Source: an uncultured Alistipes sp.
GTDB taxonomy: Bacteria; Bacteroidota; Bacteroidia; Bacteroidales; Rikenellaceae
DNA: 64,000 nucleotides
Direction: 5' to 3'
NCBI GenBank assembly: GCA_949840605.1
Contig: CATKXN010000001.1
Span: 1-64,000 of the forward strand
The notes beneath the pieces were generated by a model. The model saw only the letters and a program-made list of their open reading frames with translations. It ran no database searches and was not told where the DNA came from. The number at the start of each line of letters is the position of its first letter. Position 1 is the stretch's first letter. A program made the position numbers and the translations under genes. This document shows, in pieces, positions 9,108-17,939 of the stretch.

Positions 9108-12100
9108 TTAGAATTTGATGGAGGCCGTGAAGACGACGGACTTGGTGATGGGGTAGCCCGTCGAGCTGACCTCCGGGTCCCAGCCCTTGGGGAAGTGGCT
9201 GAACGTGAAGAAGTCGGACAGCGTGGCCGAAAGGCGCAGGTCCTTGACGAAGATTTTCCGCAGCCACCGCTGAGGCAGGGTGTAGCCCAGCGTGATGTCC
9301 TTGATGCGGAAATAGGAACCGTCGATGAGCCAGTAGTCCGACACGGCGTAGTTGGCCGTCGTGGTTCCGCTGTTCTGCGAGTAGCGGGGATAGCGCACGC
9401 GGCGGTTCTGTTCGATGGTGTTGAAGACGCTCCAATGGTCGTTGACCACGAATTTCGGCACGTTGAACCAGCCCGTGCGCAGGGGCTGGACCATTTCGTC
9501 GGTCAGCAGCGCGTCGCGTTTGGCCACGCCCTGGAACGTGCATCCCAGATCGAAACCCTTGTAGGCGAGGTTGATGCTGCCGCCGAAGTTGTAGCGCGGC
9601 ATCGAGCTGCCGATCACCGTGCGGTCGTACGTCGCCGAGATCGTGCCGTCGGGGACGCCTTCCTTACCGCTCAGGTCGACGTAGCGCACGTCGCCCGGCT
9701 GGTTCGACGACGAGACCTTCGGGCTGCCGGCCACCTCTTCGGCGGTCTGGAACAGTCCGTTGCTCCGATAGCCGTACCAGGCTTTGTATTCCGTGTCCGA
9801 CTGGATGATTTTGCCGCCGCTGAGCTGGTAGTCGTTGCCGATATAGCCCATCATCGACTTGTAATCCGAGAGATTCACGGCGACCGAGTAGCTGAAATCC
9901 TCGCCGATATGGTCGCTCCATGCGACGGAGAGGTCCCAGCCTTTGGTGTTCATGTCGCCCGAGTTCTTATAGGGGGCCGTGTAGCCCAGATAGGAGGGGA
10001 TGTCCACCAGGATAAGCATGTCGCGCGTGGTCTTTTTGTAGTAGTCGGCCGTGATCCGCAGGCGGTCGTTGAAGAAGTTGGCGTCGATGCCCACGTCGTA
10101 GGTTTCGGTGGTCTCCCAGGTGATGTCGTCGAGGACCATCTGATAGGCCGAGAACCCCTGCAGGGCCTGCACCAGACCTCCGGAGCCGATGAAGCCCACC
10201 GGGTCGTTCGACGAAAGGGTCGACTGGTAGGGATAGTTGCCGATGCGGTCGTTGCCCAGCTGTCCGTAGGAGGCGCGCAGTTTGAGGAACGAGAGCACGT
10301 TGCGCGCTCCCTCCATGAACTTCTCCTGCGTGAGCACCCAGCCGGCCGACACCGAGGGGAAGAATCCCCAGCGGTTGCCTTTCTTGAAGCGTCCCGAACC
10401 GTCGTAGCGGAAGTTCGCCTGGGCATAGTATTTCGATTTGTAGTTGTAGTTCACGCGGCCGAACACCGAGACGTAGGCGTTTTCGTAGGGCGAGTTGTTC
10501 ACGCCGGCTCCCATCAGCTCGGTGGAGCCCATCGACAGATAGGGGTAGTAGCTGATCTTGAACTGGTCGCGGGAGGCGTAGATGTCCTCGTAGTATTTGT
10601 AATAGTCCTCGACGCCGGCCATGGCGCTCAGGTGATGGTCGCCGTTGCGGCCCAGGTCGATGTCGTAGTTGGCGAAGAGCTGGGTGGTATGCGTATAGGT
10701 GTCCGTACGGCTCTCTTTGAGGTCGGTGGTCGTGGCGTCGGAGAGGTACGAGGGCGCGACCGTCGGATCGCTCCACGGCGTGTAGGGTACGGCGATGTTG
10801 AAGTCCTTGTCCTTTTCGAACACGTATTTGGGAATGAACGCACCCGTGATCTTCAGACCTTTGACGGGCGTGATCTCGACCTGGAACTTGCCGCCTCCGA
10901 GCCACGTCTCGTTGCGCTTGGTTCCGCCCTCCATCATCTTGCCGTAGGGGTTGATACCCTCTTTTCCCGAGGCGATGCGGCCGTCGCTCCACTCGGCGGC
11001 GAACGTCGGCGGCATGTAGCGCATCGATCCCGACGGGCTGTAATAGGGATTCACCGACTTGGTTTTGCGCATGTTCAGGTCGAGCGATACGTTGAGCCAT
11101 TTGGTCAGCCGGAGGTCGTTGTTGGCCCGCACGGTGAAGCGTTTCCACGAAAGGTTCTTCCGGAAAAGACCGTCCACGTCGTCGTAGCCCAGGCTGATTT
11201 TCGTGCGGGTGGTCTTGCCGGCGGAGGTGATGCTCAGGGCGTGCGACTGGCGCAGGGCGTTCTTTTTGAGAATCATGCCGAGCCAGTCGGTGTCCGGGTA
11301 GAGATCGGGATTCTGCGTATGGAATTTCCGGTAGTCGGCGATCTCCTCCTGCGTGTAGACGCTGTACAGACCGCCCGAGGGCGTGTCGTTGTACATCTGC
11401 TCGTTCTGGGCCTTCATATAGCCCACGGCGTCTTCGTATTCGGGCATGCGGGTCGGATAGTCGAGCGAGATCGAATAGGTGTAGTCCACCGAGGTCGGTT
11501 CGCCGTTCTTGGCGCGTTTGGTGGTGATGAGAATTACGCCGGCGGCGGCGCGGGCTCCGTAGATGGCCGCCGATGCGGCGTCTTTCAGCACGGAGATATT
11601 CTCCACGTCGGCCGGATTGACGTCGCCGATCGTTCCGGGGGCGCCGTCGATGATGACCAGCGGCGAGCTGTCCTTCATCGAGGTGATGCCGCGGATGCGG
11701 ATGGTGGCGTTGGCGCCCGGGGCCGAATTGGTCCGCGTCACGGTGACTCCGGGCAGAGCCCCTTGCAGGGCGTTGGATATCTGACTGGTCTTGCGGGCGG
11801 TGAGCGCCGTTCCGTCGACGCTGGCGATGGCGCCCGTGAGGTCCTTTTTGCGCATCGTGCCGTAGCCGACCACCACCACGTCGTCCATCTCGTTGACGGC
11901 TTCGCGCAGAATGACCTCCACCTGCGTTTTGCCGCCGGCGGAGACGGTTTGGGTCTCGTAACCGATAAATGAAATCTGGAGGACAGGCTGGACGCCTGCG
12001 TCGAGTTTGACGGCGAATTTTCCGTCTGCGTCGGTCGTGGTGCCGATCGTGGTGTTTTGGACGATGACGGTGGCTCCGTAGATAGGCTTACCTTGCTCTG

Positions 12101-12247
12101 TTTGCACGGTCCCTTGGATTGTCCTTCCCTGGGAGAAGGCGGAAGTGGAGAGAAAGAGGGTTTCGATGAGAAATAGAAGAGATGCTAAAATGAAATTGCC
12201 GGATTTCCCCCCCCCGCATTAGAAAAAAATGTCGGAAGTTTTTTCAT
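9108..12247 (-). CDS. SusC-family TonB-dependent channel, start region out of frame at a G9 run
   Basis: The barrel and plug are intact: CarboxypepD_reg-like domain (GTVQTEQGKPIYGATVIVQN), plug (DDVVVVGYGTMRKKDLTGAI, VVIIDGAPG), and barrel ending SVVFTASIKF. Upstream, the same frame continues into a convincing signal peptide hydrophobic core (FILASLLFLIETLFL then SAFSQ) and stops at TAA (12221-12219), with no ATG before the GTG at 12107. Two ATGs lie just upstream (12247, giving MKKLPTFFSN, and 12219), separated from the signal sequence by nine Gs (12207-12215). With G9 neither is in frame; the 12247 start needs G7 or G10, the 12219 start needs G8 or G11. As written, the gene is OFF, either by phase variation or by a homopolymer sequencing error. 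Confidence 0.9.
12207..12215 (-). repeat. G9 homopolymer between SusC start codon and signal peptide
   Basis: Nine consecutive C on the + strand (G on the coding strand), flanked by GC upstream and AAATCC downstream on the coding strand. The run decides whether the SusC at 9108 is translated: start 12219 is in frame with 8 or 11 G, start 12247 with 7 or 10 G. At 9 G the 12247 start gives a 20-residue peptide and the 12219 start a 43-residue one. Confidence 0.95.
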
Positions 12248-12264
12248 AATAATTAAATTAGTAG

Positions 12265-12405
12265 TATATTTGTGACACCTACCTGCCCACACGGACCAGA
12301 GTTGGAAGGCTGAAAACCGTGTGGTAGACAATGCGAATATACGTGGATATTTTGTAAAAACAAAGGAATAGCCTCTTTTTTCGCAGATTTCATTTTATAT
12401 ATTTG
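12265..12405 (+). promoter_or_regulatory. Intergenic region with two TAnnTTTG elements and an inverted repeat
   Basis: Between the leftward SusC and the rightward lipoprotein, two rightward -7-type elements TATATTTG are visible, at 12265-12272 and 12398-12405. Between them an 8-bp inverted repeat, CCACACGG (12287-12294) and CCGTGTGG (12317-12324), encloses a 22-nt loop in the putative leader of the first transcript. The second element lies about 250 bp before the lipoprotein start at 12653. The stretch 12410-12650 holds no gene that I can support. No clear TAnnTTTG faces SusC. Confidence 0.5.
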
Positions 12406-12652
12406 GTATGCTCCGCACGATGATTTCCGGTTTCGGCCGGATGCTTCGCTAACGGGCGCCGCAGTTCACAACTGGGACCGGCTCCCTGTCGGAAAGGTTT
12501 TCGCGGTCGAAACAGGCGTGTTTCGTTGTCTTTCGGTATCGGTGGCGTGTTATGATCCGAAAGACGGAAACGGAACGGCCGTTTTAACGGCAATGGCATT
12601 CCGGCGGACGGCCGCGCTCCGCACGACTCACTCATTAAAACCACAGATTCTC

Positions 12653-14215
12653 ATGAAACGTTATTTTATAGGTATTTTTCCGGCAGCAGCGATGGCCGCG
12701 GCTGTGTGGCTGCCCGGGTGTGAAAACGAAAACAATGTGACCGGAGGCAAGGCGAATATTTCGGTCCCTTCGCAGGTGGCGCTGGACGACATCGCCGGAG
12801 ACGGCGATATCCGCACGTTCGACGTCGAAAGCGACGGCTACTGGTCGGTCGTCGCCACGGGTGCCGACGGCGATGCGGCTCCCTGGATCTCGGTCGAGCC
12901 CGCACAAGGCATCGGCGACGGGAGCGTGACCCTCTCGTTCGCCAAGAATCCCAGCAATAATGTTTCGCGGTCGGGGCAGGTCAGCGTGCAGCTGCGGGAC
13001 GAATCGAAGATCGTGCAGCTGCCCGTCGTGCAGGGGGCGGCGTCTTATCCGACCGGATTCCAGCCTTTCGTGCACCTGATCGAGTTCGCCAAGGGCGATG
13101 TCGTCAACTGTGTCAGCGGTCGGGTCAACGAGGCGAAGAACGCTTTCCTGTTCAATGACGGGGCGAGCATCGCGCTGACCGGTGCCGGCGATATGACCGT
13201 GGCCGGCCTGACCGCGGACCGCTATTACATCGGCGTGCTGAGGGCTTCGGGCTGGGACGCCGAAAATGCCGCGTGGACCGTGGCGGTTCCCGTGACCAGC
13301 GAATTGTCGGGGACGCTTTCGTTCGGCTTCGGCATGCTGGCCAACTCCTCCTCGGTTTGCGCCGTTCCCCGCGACTGGAAAGTGGAGTGGAGCGCCGACA
13401 ATGCGACCTGGCACGATATCGACGCGTTCTACGCCTGGAACGGCAAGAGCGCCTGCCCGACGGAAAGTTCCGTCCGTGCCGACAAGTCGGTGTCGTTCGC
13501 GCTGCTGCCCAACATCAATGCGGATGCCTACAACCACCGCCAGGCGGTTTTCACCGTTCCGGCTTCCGCGCCTCTCGCCAAGGGAAGCACGCTCTACGTG
13601 CGTGTGGCCAAGGCCGGCGACACGCCTGTCAAGGGTACCGCGATCGACCCGTCGCACATCGTCCGCTTCACGTTCGGCTGCTGCGTCTCCCAGTTCGAAA
13701 AGAAGGCCTACCACACGACGACGATGCCCGAAGGCGAGCAGGTCGTGCTGGCTCAGGGTTTCGACGACTGCCTCTCGGGACTGGACTACATGGCGGACAT
13801 CGGCCACCTGGCCTATGTGACCGGATCGGCCTATGACGCTCCGGAGGGTTGGAGCGTTTCGGGCACCGTGACCGCTTCCGTCGGACATGTCCGCCTGGCA
13901 GCCAAGGGCGTGCTGACCACGCCGGCGCTCGCATCGCTCGGCACGACGCCGACCGACATCGTCGTTTCGTTCAAAGCCGTGGTCCGCTGCAGCTCCACGG
14001 ATGCCATCGACAAGAAGGAGATCAAGGTGCAGGTGGCCGAGGGCGACGGCGCGGTCGAGGCGCAGCCCGATATGACCGGTGAGTTCACGAAGCGCGACGA
14101 CTGCTTCGCGTGGCGTACCTTCACGGTGCGCGTGACCGGGGCGACGGCTTCGACCAGACTGGCGTTCAGCAATACGGGACAATGGTTCCTGGATGACATT
14201 GTCGTAACCAAATAA
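12653..14215 (+). CDS. BACON-domain surface lipoprotein
   Basis: A 520-residue lipoprotein (signal MKRYFIGIFPAAAMAAAVWL, lipobox LPGC). Residues about 30-125 have the BACON pattern: a strand starting ISVPSQVALDDI, FDVESDGYWSVV, a PWISVEPAQG turn and a RSGQVSVQLRDE strand. BACON domains are common in Bacteroidetes surface proteins and are thought to bind carbohydrate or mucin, or to act as spacers. The remainder (about 140-520) is beta-rich and ends in a jelly-roll-like block (STRLAFSNTGQWFLDDIVVTK) also typical of surface lipoproteins. The ATG at 12653 begins the signal peptide; the open frame upstream is discounted. It starts a three-gene rightward unit with the FAD enzyme and the EEP-fold lipoprotein. 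Confidence 0.85.
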   Translation: MKRYFIGIFPAAAMAAAVWLPGCENENNVTGGKANISVPSQVALDDIAGDGDIRTFDVESDGYWSVVATGADGDAAPWISVEPAQGIGDGSVTLSFAKNPSNNVSRSGQVSVQLRDESKIVQLPVVQGAASYPTGFQPFVHLIEFAKGDVVNCVSGRVNEAKNAFLFNDGASIALTGAGDMTVAGLTADRYYIGVLRASGWDAENAAWTVAVPVTSELSGTLSFGFGMLANSSSVCAVPRDWKVEWSADNATWHDIDAFYAWNGKSACPTESSVRADKSVSFALLPNINADAYNHRQAVFTVPASAPLAKGSTLYVRVAKAGDTPVKGTAIDPSHIVRFTFGCCVSQFEKKAYHTTTMPEGEQVVLAQGFDDCLSGLDYMADIGHLAYVTGSAYDAPEGWSVSGTVTASVGHVRLAAKGVLTTPALASLGTTPTDIVVSFKAVVRCSSTDAIDKKEIKVQVAEGDGAVEAQPDMTGEFTKRDDCFAWRTFTVRVTGATASTRLAFSNTGQWFLDDIVVTK

Positions 14216-14227
14216 TCGGCGGAAACT

Positions 14228-15613
14228 ATGGACAGACGGAATTTTCTGAAAAAAGCGGGAGCCGCGACCTTGCTGCTCTCTGCGGGGCGGGTGCTTACTG
14301 CCGCGGAAACGGTGGCGGACTCCGTGACCCCGGACGGGAATGTCGCGGAAAAGAGACGCCGCGTGCCGGTAAGCCGCACGGCCGACGTGGTGGTTTGCGG
14401 CGGAGGCCCCGCCGGTATCGGCGCCGCCGTCGAGGCGGCCCGTTCGGGGGCCCGGGTCGTGCTCGTCGAGCACGCCGGGTTTCTGGGCGGCACCTGGACG
14501 GCCGGGCTGCTGGGCGTCATGCTCGACCACGAGAACAAGACGGGTCTGATGCAGGAACTGAAGCAGACGCTCACCGAACGCAAGTGGCGCAATACGAAGG
14601 TCTGGACCGACGAACTTTTCACGTTCGACGTCGAGCGGATGAAACTGTTGCTCGACGAACTGTGCGCCGAGCATAAGATCGAAGTGCTGCTTTACACGTC
14701 GGTCGTGGCGGCCGTCGTGGACCGGGGGCGCATCACGCATGTCGTCACCGAGTCCAAGTCGGGGCGCGAGGCGATCGCCGGGGAGATCTTCATCGACGCC
14801 ACGGGCGACGGCGATGTCGCGGCATTGAGTGGCTGCGGGTTCGATTGGGGCGATGCCGACGGGCATGTGCAGCCGATGTCGATGCTGGGGCTGGTGACGG
14901 GTGCCCGCTTCGAGGAGATCGAGGACTGCGTGCTGTGGAACGGCCGGAAGACCCGGAGGGCGTCCAAGCGGAACCTGATTGCCGAAATCCGGCGGGGCGG
15001 TTTCGAGGCGAGCTACAAGATGCCGTGTCTGTTCCTGCTCCACGACGATCTCTATGCGCTGATGGCGACGCATCAGTACGGTGCCAGGGGCATCAGCCGC
15101 GACGACCTGACCCGGGCGAGCATCGAAGGCCGCCGCGAGGTGCATCGGATCGTCGATTCGCTCCGCTCGCTGGGAGGTCGCTGGGAAGGGCTGAAACTCG
15201 TGGCCACGGCGTCGCAGATCGGATGCCGCGAAGGGAGGCGCATTCACGGGCTTTACACGGTTACGGAGCAGGACCTGGTCGAAGGCCGCCGCCACGAAGA
15301 CGCTGTCTGCGAGGTGTGTTACGGGGTCGATGTCCATTCGGTGCATCTCGAAAGCGAAGGCAAGGGAGGCTCCTATACGCGCGGCATCAAGTCGAAACCC
15401 TACGATATTCCGCTGCGGGCCCTGATCGCCCGGGATGTCAAGGGGCTGATGATGGTGGGCCGTTGTATCAGCGGTGATTTCATCGCCCATTCCAGCTATC
15501 GGGTCAATTCCAATTCCGTCATACTGGGCCAGTCTGCCGGACGGGTCGCCGCCACGGCCGTGCGCGAGCACAAGGAGCCGCAGGAGATACCGTTCCATTA
15601 CAGCCGGCTGTGA
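14228..15613 (+). CDS. FAD-dependent oxidoreductase with Tat-type signal
   Basis: A 461-residue protein of the FAD_oxidored (PF12831-like) group. The N-terminus MDRRNFLKKAGAATLLLSAG matches a twin-arginine signal (RRNFLKK), implying export in folded form with FAD bound. The dinucleotide-binding motif VVCGGGPAGIGAA is at about residues 56-69, followed by the acidic end LVEHAG. FIDATGDGDVAALSG and the C-terminal MMVGRCISGDFIAHSSYRVN are characteristic of the family. These proteins recur in PULs but their substrates are poorly known. The gene starts 12 bp after the lipoprotein stop, so co-transcription is likely. Confidence 0.88.
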   Translation: MDRRNFLKKAGAATLLLSAGRVLTAAETVADSVTPDGNVAEKRRRVPVSRTADVVVCGGGPAGIGAAVEAARSGARVVLVEHAGFLGGTWTAGLLGVMLDHENKTGLMQELKQTLTERKWRNTKVWTDELFTFDVERMKLLLDELCAEHKIEVLLYTSVVAAVVDRGRITHVVTESKSGREAIAGEIFIDATGDGDVAALSGCGFDWGDADGHVQPMSMLGLVTGARFEEIEDCVLWNGRKTRRASKRNLIAEIRRGGFEASYKMPCLFLLHDDLYALMATHQYGARGISRDDLTRASIEGRREVHRIVDSLRSLGGRWEGLKLVATASQIGCREGRRIHGLYTVTEQDLVEGRRHEDAVCEVCYGVDVHSVHLESEGKGGSYTRGIKSKPYDIPLRALIARDVKGLMMVGRCISGDFIAHSSYRVNSNSVILGQSAGRVAATAVREHKEPQEIPFHYSRL

Positions 15614-15656
15614 CCGGACGGGCGAACGAATACGAATTTATTAAATACGAACGAAA

Positions 15657-16571
15657 ATGAAAAAATTACGATATCTGTTTTATGCCGCGGCATTTTTCGC
15701 CCTGGGATGCTCCTCGGACAAATCGGAGGGCGAGGAGCCGACGCCGGGTCCCGATGGACCCGCTGCCGATGTGTTTTCCCTGAAAGTGATGTCTTTCAAT
15801 ATCCGTTACAGCAATACGACGGATCAGGGCGAAAAATCCTGGTCGCAGCGCCGGAAACCTTGTATCGATATGATCAAGGACGTGAATCCCGGGGTGATCG
15901 GCATGCAGGAGTCGCGCACCGAGCAGCGCAATTACCTGAAAACGATGCTCACGAAATACGAGCTGCTCGAGGTGCCCAACACCGGAACGGGTTCCGGCGG
16001 AAATTCGACGGTGCTCTACCGCACCGACCTCTTCACGCGGGTCGACTGGGGGTATTTCTACCTGAGCGACACTCCCGAGAAACCTTCCGCACCGTGGAAT
16101 GCGACCAATTCGGCCCGCCGCTCCTCCGTCTGGGTGCATCTGAAAGACAATGCTTCGGGGCGGGAGTTCGTCTTCCTTTCGACGCACTTTCCCGAATCGA
16201 ATACCTCGGCTGCGGACAACGAGGCGCGCCTGAAGTGTGCGCAGCTCAATGTCAACAAAATGAAAGAGATCGCCGGGAGTCTGCCCGTCTTTATCGTGGG
16301 CGACATGAACTGCTCCTATGCTGCAGAAGATACGCGCCGGTCGGCGCTGGCCCCCTATTATGCGTGGATGCAGTCGGGACGGGAGAAGGCTCCCGACCGG
16401 GACGGCGCTTACAGTTATAACAATTTCGGCGGCGGAACGCCGTCGCCGCGGTGGAATCTCGACCATATATTTTATAAAGGCGTTAAGCCGGTCCGTTTTC
16501 AGACGGTCACCACGAATTACGGTGTGACTTATCTTTCGGATCACTATCCGATTACGCTCACGGTCGAATAA
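15657..16571 (+). CDS. Endonuclease/exonuclease/phosphatase-fold lipoprotein
   Basis: A 304-residue lipoprotein (ALGC lipobox) with a short acidic/proline linker and then a complete EEP domain: VMSFNIRYSN, VIGMQESRTEQ (metal-binding Glu), FLSTHFPESN, VFIVGDMNCS and, at the C-terminus, LDHIFYKG and YLSDHYPITLTV (catalytic Asp/His pair). EEP enzymes cleave phosphodiester or phosphomonoester bonds in nucleic acids, inositol phosphates or sphingolipids. The outer-membrane lipoprotein form in a PUL context suggests removal of phosphate-linked groups from an external substrate, but this is inference. It is the last gene before a strong terminator. Confidence 0.88.
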   Translation: MKKLRYLFYAAAFFALGCSSDKSEGEEPTPGPDGPAADVFSLKVMSFNIRYSNTTDQGEKSWSQRRKPCIDMIKDVNPGVIGMQESRTEQRNYLKTMLTKYELLEVPNTGTGSGGNSTVLYRTDLFTRVDWGYFYLSDTPEKPSAPWNATNSARRSSVWVHLKDNASGREFVFLSTHFPESNTSAADNEARLKCAQLNVNKMKEIAGSLPVFIVGDMNCSYAAEDTRRSALAPYYAWMQSGREKAPDRDGAYSYNNFGGGTPSPRWNLDHIFYKGVKPVRFQTVTTNYGVTYLSDHYPITLTVE

Positions 16572-16594
16572 CCCCAGACTGCCGGAAAAAGAAC

Positions 16595-16625
16595 CCGCTC
16601 CTGCCGTATCCTGCGGCAGGAGCGG
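16595..16625. terminator. Perfect 12-bp hairpin terminator
   Basis: CCGCTCCTGCCG (16595-16606) and CGGCAGGAGCGG (16614-16625) form a perfect stem with a 7-nt loop, 24 bp after the EEP gene stop. It is followed by a T-rich but interrupted stretch and should end the 12.65-16.57 kb transcript. Confidence 0.85.
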
Positions 16626-16638
16626 ATTTCGATTTAAT

Positions 16639-17057
16639 GACCGGGACGAACCCGAATACCGGGCAATAGGCCACTTTCGGCCCTTTTCCTCGGCATGCGT
16701 CGTGAACAAGGAGAAATCCACGGCTGTTTTGGGTGAACATTTCGATTTCGTCGGTGAGCCGGAATTTTTGATTACGCCCGATGATGAGTATGCTTCGGTG
16801 GAGATCAAGCACCTCAAAAAGGAAGCGGGCAAGGACAAAATCGTATTGGAGGTTGATCCCGAGGCGGCCCGTTATGCACCCGCCTCGTAGAGGAACAAAA
16901 TACGGGGGATGATCTTTTGGAACTTTACCTGATCGACTACAAGTCCCGGTCTTTCTGTCTTACATGGTTGTCCGGCGATTTTTATTATAAAGCGGAACGT
17001 CCGATGATCATGAGTGCGGGATGTTACTTGCTGTTCTATTTGAAGCGGGTCAAATAA
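16639..17057 (+). pseudogene. Frameshifted remnant of an unrecognised gene
   Basis: Two protein-like stretches in different frames follow each other. The first (to 16890) reads GHFRPFSSACVVNKEK ... TPDDEYASVEIKHLKKEAG. The second (about 16880-17057) reads EEQNTGDDLLELYLIDYK ... GDFYYKAERPM and ends FYLKRVK. Each has protein-like composition, and the switch occurs near 16880-16890, so a frameshift in one old gene is plausible. The 5' end is missing or runs into the upstream hairpin. I do not recognise the family. A terminator follows 12 bp after the second stop. Confidence 0.4.
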
Positions 17058-17069
17058 TTGAAAACGAAA

Positions 17070-17106
17070 ACGGGTCTCGATTCTCGGATTGGGGCCCGTT
17101 TTTTTG
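17070..17106 (+). terminator. Rho-independent terminator
   Basis: ACGGGTCTC (17070-17078) pairs with GGGGCCCGT (17091-17099), with two G-U pairs, followed by a run of Ts to 17105. It ends the remnant gene just upstream. Confidence 0.75.
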
Positions 17107-17119
17107 AAATCGGTCGATT

Positions 17120-17498
17120 ATGCGAAAAGGGATACGGAAACTGTCGCTGGCGCTTTTCCTGACGTTGGTTTCTTTCGTGCAAGCATGTACGGATTCGCGA
17201 ACGCCAGCGAGAATGCGAGCATGGTGATGATCGGCGTCCAGAACTCTCCGGCGGTGGATTCGCCTTCTTCCCCGCCATGCTCAAAAAACTTCCCAAGAGC
17301 GGCGGATAGCTCAATTCGGCGAAGGTCGTGCTGGGATTCATCGAGGTCGCACTGGGGATGAAATTCCTCTCGGTCGCCGACCAAACCTACCACTGGGGAC
17401 TGCTCGACCGGGAAATCTACTTCGCCGTGTGGATCGTCACGTTCTCCCTGCTGGGGTTCTATCTGCTGCCCTTTGGCTGTGTACTTTTATTCCTCTGA
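17120..17498 (+). pseudogene. dsbD (thiol:disulfide interchange protein) remnant
   Basis: The 3' part reads MLKKLPKSGG, a stop, then LNSAKVVLGFIEVALGMKFL, SVADQTYHWGLLDREIYFAV and WIVTFSLLGFYLLPFG. This is the conserved transmembrane region of Bacteroidetes DsbD, where the sequence normally reads through SGGWLNS. The 5' part encodes a signal-peptide-like MRKGIRKLSLALFLTLV and then runs into stops. The gene is therefore internally deleted and frameshifted: only about 125 codons remain of the several hundred usual for DsbD, and the thioredoxin domain is absent. Together with the remnant just upstream it marks a degraded stretch at the edge of the pectin PUL. Confidence 0.75.
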
Positions 17499-17597
17499 AA
17501 GGAAATCGGGTATCCCTCCTCCCGACTTTGGAATGCAGTAATGAAAAACCGGGAACATGCTTTCGAGCCGTTCGTTTTTCTTGCGGAGGAACAGCCG

Positions 17598-17939
17598 TTA
17601 TTTCAGAAAATCGGCCCGCAGAGGCGAAAAGATGTCGAGGACGATCCCTGCCTCCAAGCAAAGCAGTTCGTGCGGCTCGTCCGGTGCTACGTAGTACCCG
17701 TCGCCGGGACCGAGCAGCCGTTTCTCCGTCCCGACGCGGGATTCGAAACGCCCGCTCACGACATGGGACGCCTGGGAATGATAATGCGTGTGCCGGGAAC
17801 CGACGGCGCCTGTTTCAAAAGCGACCTTCACCACCATGAGGTGCGGATCATAGCCCATGATCTGACGTCGAATTCCTTCGCCGCAGGATTCCCAGACAGT
17901 TTCGCTTTCGGGAATGAACGTATTGCTTCGAGTTTTCAT
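17598..17939 (-). CDS. kdgF: Cupin protein, KdgF-like uronate linearisation enzyme
   Basis: A 113-residue single-domain cupin. Motif 1 is SRHTHYHSQASHVVSGRFE (metal-binding His, His, Gln/His); motif 2 is PGDGYYVAPDEPHELLCLE. Length and motifs match KdgF, which converts 4,5-unsaturated uronates released by pectate or alginate lyases into linear ketouronates. The start codon overlaps the stop of the PL10 lyase gene by 4 nt (ATGA), so the two are translationally coupled, and lyase plus KdgF is a coherent pathway. The protein has no signal peptide and should be cytoplasmic. The gene symbol rests on family and context, not on a test of activity. Confidence 0.85.
   Translation of the reverse strand: MKTRSNTFIPESETVWESCGEGIRRQIMGYDPHLMVVKVAFETGAVGSRHTHYHSQASHVVSGRFESRVGTEKRLLGPGDGYYVAPDEPHELLCLEAGIVLDIFSPLRADFLK

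Noticed and set aside
12248..12652. Possible invertible promoter between divergent genes
   Set aside because: The only inverted repeat seen is 8 bp with a 22-nt loop and does not enclose a promoter, so DNA inversion of the Bacteroides type is not supported here.
12635..15598. 987-codon minus-strand open frame across the BACON lipoprotein and FAD oxidoreductase
   Set aside because: It spans two well-supported + strand genes, has no recognisable motif and no signal or start context; antisense shadow.
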